Assembly (NCBI GenBank): GCA_002401495.1
Contig: NVTG01000117.1
Location: 1-5,127, forward strand
Reading direction: 5' to 3'
DNA: 5,127 nucleotides
From: Candidatus Kaiserbacteria bacterium
GTDB lineage: Bacteria; Patescibacteria; Paceibacteria; UBA9973; UBA2100
Shown: piece after piece, positions 1 to 5,097 of the stretch
How the letters are laid out: every line of letters begins with the position of its first letter
How positions within the stretch are numbered: the first letter of the stretch is position 1
Position numbers and translations under genes: made by a program
The notes under the pieces: model-generated
The model's database searches: none
What the model was told of the DNA's origin: nothing
Seen by the model: only the letters and a program-made list of their open reading frames with translations

Positions 1-1080
1 ATTTATAAGACTAGAAATTTCACTATTGTTCAGAAATGGCTTCTTGTTGGATTATTAGCGGCGTATAGTTTTCAAAATCTAACGGTGTTTGATCAAGTTA
101 TAAGCTATATACTATTTTTCTCCGTAGTTGGGTGGGTGGTTTTTGTGGCAAGCGATGTCTGGAAAAAGGAGAGGGAAGAAGAGTCGGAAGATAAGCCTTG
201 GTACTTAGTTCTTTTGGTAATACCAATTGCTCTGGTCCTTATATTCACAATAAACGTACGGCCACTTCAAGCAAACATATTACTTCTTTCAGGACTACAG
301 GATGCCTTGTGGGCAGATGGAATCGCACAAAAGGGAGACGTTAAAAAGGCGAACATAAAGGCAATAGAGAGTGTCTCAAAAATAGTTGAGGCAGCTGCTA
401 TGAAAACTTATGGAACGCAAGAGATTCATGAGCAGTTGGCCCACACCTCCAAGCAATTCATTGGTAGAGAGTGGGTTTCTCAGGAGGTTTTACAGATTTG
501 GTATGGAGCGGCTGTTGCTGGAATGAATTCTGAAAAAAGTAGAAATCCAAAGGACGCTAGGTTTCCTGTGTTTTTAGCAGATGTACACTCTGCTTTTGGG
601 CAGGTTGATGCAGAAAAAGAAGAATTAGAGCTGGCACTTACCCTAAGTCCTGATAAGCAAACGATTCTTTTAAATATGGCAAACAACTCTTTGAGGCGTA
701 AAAGTCCTGAGGAGGCATTGGAGTTTTCTAAAAAGGCCTATGAGCTAGAAAGGAAAAATGAATTTGCCCAACTGTTCTATGCGGTTACTCTTATGGAAAA
801 TGGAAAAATGGGAGAGTTTATTGAATTGTACGAAACTCATCCTAGATTAGGGGGAGACAATAGAGTTTTGCTTGCTCTTGTGAAGAATAAGGAGTTTGCA
901 CTGGCAGACAGAGTTTGGGAAGAATATTTTATAGATGATATAAATGCAGCGTTTGTTCTAGGTATTGTGTATATGGAGAGCGGGTATTTTGAAAAGGCTA
1001 AAAAAAGTGTTTTACGAGCAATGGAATTAGAACCATCTATAAAAGAAGAAGGGGAGCGGATATTGGAGTCTTTTAGGTAA
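1..1080 (+). CDS. O-antigen ligase-like membrane protein with TPR-type C-terminus, 5' end missing
   Basis: The frame is open from the first base, so this is the 3' end (359 codons plus TAA) of a gene that starts upstream. The GTG at 85 is an internal Val codon, not a start. Visible residues 13-31, 32-51 and 67-86 are hydrophobic membrane segments; the first pair carries the text AAYSFQNLTVFD. A QNL.VFD motif followed by a membrane helix, then a soluble region with an EIHEQLAHTS-like segment (141-150), is what I recall from the C-terminal part of O-antigen ligase/Wzy-type polymerases of Parcubacteria. Residues about 187-275 and 315-346 form helix pairs of TPR character, for example SPEEALEFSKKAYELE and GYFEKAKKSVLRAMELEP. 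If the family call is right, the protein joins or polymerises cell-surface glycans at the membrane; the catalytic part is not visible. It could be another polytopic TPR membrane protein. The gene is followed directly by a new promoter. Confidence 0.72.
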   Translation: MYKTRNFTIVQKWLLVGLLAAYSFQNLTVFDQVISYILFFSVVGWVVFVASDVWKKEREEESEDKPWYLVLLVIPIALVLIFTINVRPLQANILLLSGLQDALWADGIAQKGDVKKANIKAIESVSKIVEAAAMKTYGTQEIHEQLAHTSKQFIGREWVSQEVLQIWYGAAVAGMNSEKSRNPKDARFPVFLADVHSAFGQVDAEKEELELALTLSPDKQTILLNMANNSLRRKSPEEALEFSKKAYELERKNEFAQLFYAVTLMENGKMGEFIELYETHPRLGGDNRVLLALVKNKEFALADRVWEEYFIDDINAAFVLGIVYMESGYFEKAKKSVLRAMELEPSIKEEGERILESFR

Positions 1081-1083
1081 CTC

Positions 1084-1111
1084 TTGCTTTTTTGAATAAG
1101 TGTGCTATAGT
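1084..1111 (+). promoter_or_regulatory. Candidate promoter with extended -10, just after the first gene
   Basis: A TTGCTT -35 box (1084-1089) and a TATAGT -10 box (1106-1111) are 16 nt apart. The -10 is preceded by TG at 1103-1104, giving the extended form TGCTATAGT. Predicted transcription would begin near 1118. The promoter starts 3 nt after the upstream stop codon. Its only obvious product before the 1167-1187 terminator is a transcript of about 70 nt. This is inferred from consensus match only. Confidence 0.5.
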
Positions 1112-1117
1112 CTTTTT

Positions 1118-1187
1118 ATGAGTGTCACATTTAGGTGTGTAACTTATGATGAAAATCGCAAAGAAAGCCCCATTCGGGGCATTTTTT
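1118..1187 (+). ncRNA. Possible small RNA or terminated leader transcript
   Basis: This stretch lies between a good promoter and an intrinsic terminator and would give a transcript of about 70 nt. It contains a weak CACA/TGTG hairpin (about 1126-1139) and the terminator hairpin. It matches no RNA family I recognise. It may instead be an attenuated leader for secA, or simply the 3' trailer of the upstream gene. ATGs at 1118 and 1149 open short frames (47 and 19 codons), but both run through the terminator hairpin and show no family resemblance. Confidence 0.22.
1167..1187 (+). terminator. Rho-independent terminator
   Basis: GCCCC (1167-1171), a four-base loop ATTC and GGGGC (1176-1180) form a GC-only five-pair stem, followed by ATTTTTT (1181-1187). 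An A-rich stretch lies before the stem (1160-1166), so it may also work weakly on the other strand. It can end transcripts of the upstream membrane protein gene and of the promoter at 1084, separating both from secA unless it is read through or regulated. Confidence 0.8.
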
Positions 1188-1209
1188 GTGCCTACTTTAG
1201 GACTTTAAG

Positions 1210-1218
1210 TGGTATACT
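1210..1218 (+). promoter_or_regulatory. Candidate secA operon promoter (extended -10)
   Basis: TGGTATACT combines a TG extension (1210-1211) with a TATACT -10 box (1213-1218). At 17 nt spacing the -35 position (1190-1195, GCCTAC) is poor, which extended -10 promoters often tolerate. The predicted transcription start is about 1225, one base before the base of the long leader hairpin. It is the nearest good promoter to secA, lying downstream of the terminator. Inferred from sequence match only. Confidence 0.55.
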
Positions 1219-1225
1219 GACCCCC

Positions 1226-1308
1226 AGTCGTAGGTACTGTGGAGGGCGGCGGCACTCATAAAGATTTTCATTTGGAGCTCGCACCCGCCTTCCACAGTGG
1301 CTATGATT
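1226..1308 (+). promoter_or_regulatory. Long structured 5' leader hairpin of secA
   Basis: The central stem pairs ACTGTGGAGGGCGG (1236-1249) with CCGCCTTCCACAGT (1285-1298): 14 consecutive pairs, one of them G-U. After one more wobble pair (1235/1299) and a single G-G mismatch (1234/1300), pairing continues for eight pairs between 1226-1233 and 1301-1308. Above an internal loop, 1255-1262 can pair with 1271-1277 with one bulged A, giving an apical hairpin. The whole forms a rod of about 83 nt, GC-rich in its middle against AT-rich surroundings. It ends 8 nt before the secA ATG and is followed by a T run (1307-1312). No SD sequence is present between it and the ATG. It resembles no riboswitch class I recognise. 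It could be a translational control element, an attenuator, or a stabilising 5' cap structure. Confidence 0.6.
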
Positions 1309-1316
1309 TTTTAATT

Positions 1317-3854
1317 ATGTTTGAAGGAATAAAAAAACTTTTAGGAGATGAAAATGCAGGAGCACTTAAAAGTGCTTCGGTTATTGTTGGACGTGTTAAC
1401 GACTTAGAGGAAGAGTACGAAAAGCTAAGTGATACTGATTTAAAGGCTAAAACAGCTGAATTTAAAGAAAGATTAAAAAAAGAAGAATCCCTTAACGACC
1501 TTATGCCTGAGGCTTTTGCTGCAGTACGGGAGGCTTCAAAAAGAACGCTAGGACAAAGACACTACGACGTACAGCTCATCGGAGGCGCAGTTTTACACAA
1601 CGGAGATATTGCGGAAATGAGGACTGGAGAAGGTAAGACCCTTGTTGCAACTCTACCAGTGTATCTAAACGCTCTAACCGGTAAAGGTGTGCACCTAGTT
1701 ACTGTAAACGACTATTTATCCCGTCGAGACGCTGTTTGGATGGGGCAGATATATTCCTTTCTTGGACTAAGTATTGCGGTGATTAATCACGAAATTTCAT
1801 ATATGTACGATTCTTCTCCTGGAAAAGAAGAAGACAAAGAAAGAGATGAAAAAGGAGACCATCGTGTTGTTGAGGAGTTCTTATCTATCTGTACTCGCCA
1901 AGAAGCCTACGCTGCTGATATTACCTACGGTACGAATAATGAGTTTGGTTTTGATTATCTTAGAGATAACATCGCATATAAGAAAGAAGATCTTAGACAG
2001 AGAACGTCTGAGGATGGGGGATATAATTTTGCAATCGTAGATGAGATAGATTCTATATTAATAGATGAGGCTAGAACTCCTTTGATAATTTCAGCCCCAG
2101 CTGCTGACGCTGAGAAGCTCTATGGGCAGTTTGCACAAATTGCTTCCACCCTAAACAGAGATACTGACTTTACGGTAGATGAAAAACTAAAGGCGATTCA
2201 GTTAACTGATGAAGGAATAGAAAAAGTACAACGTTCTCTTGGGATTGATAATATTTACACCGACAAAGGAATTAAATATGTTCACCATCTTGAAACTGCA
2301 GTTCGCGCTAAGGCATTATTTATCCTTGATAAGGATTATGTTATCCAAGAAGGGGAGGTAATTATCGTTGATGAATTCACTGGACGTATGCAACCAGGAA
2401 GAAGGTGGAGTGAAGGACTGCATCAAGCGATGGAGGCAAAAGAAGGAGTTGATGTTCAGCAAGAATCAAGAACTTTTGCATCAATTACATACCAGAACTA
2501 CTTTAAAAACTACGCAAAACTCTCTGGTATGACAGGAACTGCTATGACGAGTTCAGAGGAATTTTATAAGGTCTACGGACTAAATACAGTAGAGGTTCCA
2601 ACTAACCAGGATATCAAACGTCTTGATCACGAAGACCAGATTTTTCAAACAGAGAACGGTAAATTTACAGCCATTGCTCGTAAAGTTAAGGAGATTAATG
2701 AGAAGGGACAACCCATGCTAATAGGTACAGCATCAGTTGAGAAAAACGAGCTTTTAAGCGCATATTTAACGAAAGAAGGTATAAAACACGAACTTCTTAA
2801 CGCTAAGAACCATGAGCGAGAAGGAAGTATTATCTCTGACGCAGGCCGCAAAGGGGCAGTTACAGTTGCAACCAACATGGCAGGCCGCGGAGTAGACATT
2901 TCACTAGGTGGAGAGAGTGCTACAAAAGAAGATGCAGAAGCAGTTCGCAGTCTCGGAGGACTCTTTGTTCTAGGAACTGAACGACACGAAGCACGTCGAA
3001 TTGATAACCAGCTAAGAGGACGTTCAGGACGTCAGGGTGATAGTGGAGAGACTCAATTCTTTGTTTCTCTAGAGGACTCTCTTATGAGGGTGTTTGCAAG
3101 TGACACTATAAAAGGAATGATGGGACGTTTTGGAATAGCAGAAGACGAGCCAATTCAAAACAAGATGATAACGCGATCCCTTGAGACTGCTCAGAAAAAG
3201 ATAGAAGGATTCCACTTTGATTCTCGTAAGCAAGTACTCGCCTACGATGACGTTTTGAATCTTCAAAGAAAAACTCTTTACGAGAGAAGAAGAAATATTC
3301 TTCTAGGAACTGACGAGAAAGTTGAAGAAGAATTAGCTCTTACATTATCTGGAGATGAGGAAGCTACAAAAATTGTTAGCGATAAGAAATCACTAATAGG
3401 GGATGAAGGATACTTTGCATCATTAAGAAGAGTTCTACTTCAAACTTTGGACATGCTATGGGTGGACCATCTTGAAACCATGGACTATCTAAGAGGCAGT
3501 GTGAATCTTCGGGCGTACGGTCAAAGAGATCCTCTGTTGGAGTATAAAAAAGAAGGACTTCGATTATATAATGATCTTGAATATGCCTATCAAGAGAATG
3601 TAATTAAGTTGTTACCTCAATTATCAGGAGATATGTTTGTAAGACGGGAATCTCAAGAAATGAGGGAAACTCAGGAAGGAGCCGAGAATCTCGGCAAGCG
3701 AGATGGTAATGATAAAGCACGAGCAGCACAAAGAACTAAAGAAAATAGTATTGGACGAAATGAGCCATGTCCGTGTGGATCAGGTAAGAAATATAAAAAG
3801 TGCGGTCTAGCCAATTCAGAAGAGCACCAGAAGCGTACTCAAGGGGTGGTATAG
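1317..3854 (+). CDS. secA: Preprotein translocase ATPase subunit SecA
   Basis: SecA is the ATPase that pushes unfolded preproteins through the SecYEG channel at the inner face of the membrane. The 845-residue product shows the family blocks in order: Walker A MRTGEGKT (101-108), VNDYLSRRDAVWMG (130-143), EAYAADITYGTNNEFGFDYLRDN (196-218), Walker B VDEIDSILIDEART (241-254), FTGRMQPGRRWSEGLHQA (354-371), TNMAGRGVDI (519-528) and GTERHEARRIDNQLRGRSGRQGD (553-575). The helical scaffold (LQTLDMLWVDHLETMDYLR, 708-726) follows, then a polar linker and a C-terminal SEC-C zinc motif CPCGSGKKYKKC (818-829). The ATG at 1317 is chosen because MFEGIKKLLGDENAGALKS matches the usual SecA N-terminus; an in-frame GTG at 1239 would add 26 unrelated residues lying over the leader hairpin. 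No SD is visible. Oddities: about 28 extra charged residues at 159-195, a helical wing domain cut to about 42 residues (664-705), and Gly830 where the fourth zinc ligand is normally His or Cys. It heads a likely three-gene operon. Confidence 0.97.
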   Translation: MFEGIKKLLGDENAGALKSASVIVGRVNDLEEEYEKLSDTDLKAKTAEFKERLKKEESLNDLMPEAFAAVREASKRTLGQRHYDVQLIGGAVLHNGDIAEMRTGEGKTLVATLPVYLNALTGKGVHLVTVNDYLSRRDAVWMGQIYSFLGLSIAVINHEISYMYDSSPGKEEDKERDEKGDHRVVEEFLSICTRQEAYAADITYGTNNEFGFDYLRDNIAYKKEDLRQRTSEDGGYNFAIVDEIDSILIDEARTPLIISAPAADAEKLYGQFAQIASTLNRDTDFTVDEKLKAIQLTDEGIEKVQRSLGIDNIYTDKGIKYVHHLETAVRAKALFILDKDYVIQEGEVIIVDEFTGRMQPGRRWSEGLHQAMEAKEGVDVQQESRTFASITYQNYFKNYAKLSGMTGTAMTSSEEFYKVYGLNTVEVPTNQDIKRLDHEDQIFQTENGKFTAIARKVKEINEKGQPMLIGTASVEKNELLSAYLTKEGIKHELLNAKNHEREGSIISDAGRKGAVTVATNMAGRGVDISLGGESATKEDAEAVRSLGGLFVLGTERHEARRIDNQLRGRSGRQGDSGETQFFVSLEDSLMRVFASDTIKGMMGRFGIAEDEPIQNKMITRSLETAQKKIEGFHFDSRKQVLAYDDVLNLQRKTLYERRRNILLGTDEKVEEELALTLSGDEEATKIVSDKKSLIGDEGYFASLRRVLLQTLDMLWVDHLETMDYLRGSVNLRAYGQRDPLLEYKKEGLRLYNDLEYAYQENVIKLLPQLSGDMFVRRESQEMRETQEGAENLGKRDGNDKARAAQRTKENSIGRNEPCPCGSGKKYKKCGLANSEEHQKRTQGVV
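3681..3695. repeat. Perfect palindrome in the secA linker, CCGAGA/TCTCGG core
   Basis: GCCGAGA-A-TCTCGGC is a perfect inverted repeat with seven-base arms and a one-base centre. It is in frame as codons 789-793 (Ala-Glu-Asn-Leu-Gly) in the poorly conserved linker of SecA before the zinc motif. It shares its six-base core arms with the palindrome at 4314-4330. No T run follows, so it is not a terminator. Confidence 0.6.
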
Positions 3855-3863
3855 TATTTGTAT

Positions 3864-4391
3864 ATGAACATACCACTGATCCTTGGAACAGGACGAACAG
3901 AACGTAAAACTGAGGCAATAGCTCGCTTTGTGCACGATAAATTAAGCTCTAAAGAAGGAGTTCTATCTGAATTTATAGATGTTAAGGACTATTTGGACTC
4001 ACCATTTACAATTCCACCATGGGTTGAGGGTAAAAGTGCCTCTAAATGGCGTAAAATAGCCCAGGAAGCCGATGGATTCGTATTTGTGGTCCCAGAGTAT
4101 AATAGAAGCTTTCCAGGGGAGTTTAAGCTACTTTTTGACTCTGCTTTTAAGGAATATATGGGTAAACCAGCCATTATTGTAGGGGTTTCTGCTGGAAATT
4201 ATGGAGGGGTGCGTGTTATACAGCATTTAGCGCCTGTTTTACTAGCAGCTGGCATAGAAGTTTTAGGTAAGACGGTAGCAACTTCAAATGTTGGAGATTT
4301 GGTTGGTGAGGGGTCCGAGATCATCTCGGATGAGAAGTACACAAAATTTGTTGAAGAAGCACTTGAAAGTTTAGTAGTAAAATTTAAATAA
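3864..4391 (+). CDS. NADPH-dependent FMN reductase family protein (flavodoxin-like fold)
   Basis: The 175-residue product fits the FMN_red family of small cytoplasmic flavoproteins that pass electrons from NAD(P)H to FMN, quinones or azo compounds. The first strand and phosphate-binding loop are IPLILGTGRTERKT (3-16). The family motif PEYNRSFPGEFKLLFD occupies 77-92, and the second flavin-contacting loop SAGNYGG lies at 109-115. Length is typical. The true substrate cannot be read from sequence. The ATG at 3864 is preferred because MNIPLIL is a normal family start. A TTG at 3858 is in frame and sits at better distance from the purine-rich AAGGGG (3841-3846), so a two-residue longer product is possible. 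The start lies 9 nt after the secA stop, so the genes are almost certainly co-transcribed. Residues 147-160 are a polar loop containing the CCGAGA palindrome. Confidence 0.88.
   Translation: MNIPLILGTGRTERKTEAIARFVHDKLSSKEGVLSEFIDVKDYLDSPFTIPPWVEGKSASKWRKIAQEADGFVFVVPEYNRSFPGEFKLLFDSAFKEYMGKPAIIVGVSAGNYGGVRVIQHLAPVLLAAGIEVLGKTVATSNVGDLVGEGSEIISDEKYTKFVEEALESLVVKFK
4314..4330. repeat. Perfect palindrome in the reductase gene, CCGAGA/TCTCGG core
   Basis: TCCGAGAT-C-ATCTCGGA is a perfect inverted repeat with eight-base arms and a one-base centre, coding for residues 151-156 (Ser-Glu-Ile-Ile-Ser-Asp) in a surface-type loop. The core arms CCGAGA and TCTCGG equal those at 3681-3695, and the left arm lies in the same codon phase. 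No T run follows it. Confidence 0.6.
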
Positions 4392-4392
4392 T

Positions 4393-4719
4393 ATGTTGTT
4401 AAGATTTGGGCTCGTAGTTTTAACTCTCCTGCTTCTAGCGAAGTTTGTGCAGGGAATCGAAGTGAATAGTTTGTACACTGCACTTATTGTCGCAGTGATG
4501 ATGGCGGTTGCGAGTATCACGATCAAACCGATCCTAACAATTCTGACATTACCGATTCATCTTATAACTTTTGGCATTTCTACCTTCTTTGTGAGTGCAG
4601 GAATCTTCTGGTTTCTCTCAACTTTCATCGAAGGATTCCAAGTTACGGGAATTGTACCTGCTCTTATAGGGTCATTTGCAGTGGCTTTAGCGTCCTCAAT
4701 AGGGTCCACCTTGAAATAA
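4393..4719 (+). CDS. Small membrane protein, phage holin family 4 / YvlD-like
   Basis: The 108-residue product is almost entirely hydrophobic, with four likely membrane segments at about 3-21, 27-45, 47-77 (long, perhaps bent at the Pro) and 85-104. The block KPILTILTLPIHLITFGI (45-62) matches the signature of the PF04020 family (membrane protein of unknown function, also labelled phage holin family 4 or YvlD). The holin label is historical; chromosomal members are not linked to phage here and the biochemical role is unknown. The start codon is one base after the stop of the reductase gene and has no strong SD, which suggests translational coupling. No terminator follows. The AAAGCGCTTT palindrome at 4719-4728 overlaps the stop codon but lacks a T run. 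Confidence 0.83.
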   Translation: MLLRFGLVVLTLLLLAKFVQGIEVNSLYTALIVAVMMAVASITIKPILTILTLPIHLITFGISTFFVSAGIFWFLSTFIEGFQVTGIVPALIGSFAVALASSIGSTLK

Positions 4720-4722
4720 AAG

Positions 4723-4760
4723 CGCTTTACTTTACTGAAACACTTTCATATAATAAAGCG
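4723..4760. promoter_or_regulatory. Nested inverted repeats over the yerC-like promoter (candidate operator)
   Basis: Outer arms CGCTTTA (4723-4729) and TAAAGCG (4754-4760) enclose inner arms TGAAA (4736-4740) and TTTCA (4744-4748). The two repeats are centred within half a base of each other (4741.5 and 4742). The outer arms overlap the -35 box and the start-site side of the -10 box; the inner repeat fills the spacer between them. A 10-bp palindrome AAAGCGCTTT (4719-4728) overlaps the left arm. A repressor bound here would block RNA polymerase. The adjacent TrpR-like gene is the obvious candidate, by analogy with TrpR autoregulation; this is inference. Confidence 0.5.
4726..4754 (+). promoter_or_regulatory. 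Promoter of the yerC-like gene
   Basis: A perfect TATAAT -10 box (4749-4754) stands 17 nt after TTTACT (4726-4731), which matches four of six -35 positions. Transcription should start at about 4761, two bases before the ATG at 4763, so the mRNA would be leaderless or nearly so. Confidence 0.68.
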
Positions 4761-4762
4761 AT

Positions 4763-5050
4763 ATGAAGAAACATAGATGGATGAACGATGATAGTGACGA
4801 ATTAATGCTTGCTATACTTGAATTGAAGAATTTAGCTGAAGCTAGGGCATTTTTAGGTGATTTACTCACCGAAAAAGAGATTAGGGGTGCATCCAACAGA
4901 TGGAAGGCAGCACGTATGCTTAGTTTTGGAGCAGCATATAGGAAGATCGAGAGGATAACAGGCATGAGTTCGGCCACAATCTCTCGCATTCAGAAGATTA
5001 TGGAGGGAGGATTGGGCGGATATAGTTTAATGATGAGGAAACTCAAGTAA
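4763..5050 (+). CDS. TrpR-like DNA-binding protein, YerC/YecD family
   Basis: The 95-residue product aligns by eye with the YerC/YecD family (TrpR superfamily): an N-terminal helical part with DELMLAILELKNLAEARAFLGDLLTEKEI (12-40), a central helix with NRWKAARML (45-53), and a helix-turn-helix AYRKIERITGMSSATISRI (58-76). The family tail GGLGGYSLMMRKL closes it (82-94). Length is normal for the family. It is expected to be a cytoplasmic DNA-binding protein, by homology a transcriptional regulator; its ligand, if any, and its targets are unknown. The Trp-binding function of TrpR should not be assumed. The ATG at 4763 fits the family start and the promoter, and no SD precedes it. The gene has its own promoter with operator-like repeats, suggesting autoregulation. 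Confidence 0.88.
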   Translation: MKKHRWMNDDSDELMLAILELKNLAEARAFLGDLLTEKEIRGASNRWKAARMLSFGAAYRKIERITGMSSATISRIQKIMEGGLGGYSLMMRKLK

Positions 5051-5067
5051 ACTCAAAACCGCAGTAG

Positions 5068-5092
5068 TTTACTAAAGCATAATAAATAATAT
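5068..5092 (+). promoter_or_regulatory. Possible promoter/regulator site before the last gene
   Basis: The 47-bp gap after the yerC-like gene is AT-rich and has no terminator. It contains TTTACT (5068-5073), identical to the -35 box of the yerC-like promoter; TAAAGC (5073-5078), the same six bases as in the candidate operator arm; and -10-like CATAAT (5078-5083) or TAATAT (5087-5092). Spacing of TTTACT to either -10 is not ideal (4 or 13 nt), so the promoter reading is weak. Confidence 0.22.
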
Positions 5093-5097
5093 TGTAT

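Noticed and set aside
85..87. GTG as start of the first gene
   Set aside because: The same frame is open back to base 1 and encodes a membrane helix and QNLTVFD-like motif that belong to the protein, so the true start is upstream of the window.
1149..1208. 19-codon frame MKIAKKAPFGAFFVPTLGL as a leader peptide
   Set aside because: It consists mostly of the terminator hairpin read as codons. No SD sequence is evident and it shows no relation to SecM or another known arrest peptide.
1191..1210. CCTA-CTT-TAGG mini-hairpin and the near-repeat ACTTTAGG/ACTTTAAG
   Set aside because: Only four pairs with a three-base loop, and short AT-rich repeats. This is within chance for spacer DNA.
1239..1316. 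In-frame GTG giving SecA a 26-residue N-terminal extension
   Set aside because: The extra residues have no counterpart in SecA, while the ATG at 1317 gives a standard SecA N-terminus. The segment is better explained as part of the leader hairpin.
2645..2899. Open frame on the minus strand inside secA
   Set aside because: It lies entirely within conserved SecA coding sequence, has no family resemblance, and is explained as a shadow of secA. The other minus-strand frames over secA, the reductase and the yerC-like gene were rejected for the same reason.
4393..4719. The holin-like gene as sign of a prophage
   Set aside because: No other phage gene is present. PF04020 members are common chromosomal genes and this one sits in an operon with secA.
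4719..4728. AAAGCGCTTT as terminator of the membrane protein gene
   Set aside because: It is a loop-free 10-bp palindrome with no T run and sits against the -35 box of the next promoter, so an operator role is more plausible.
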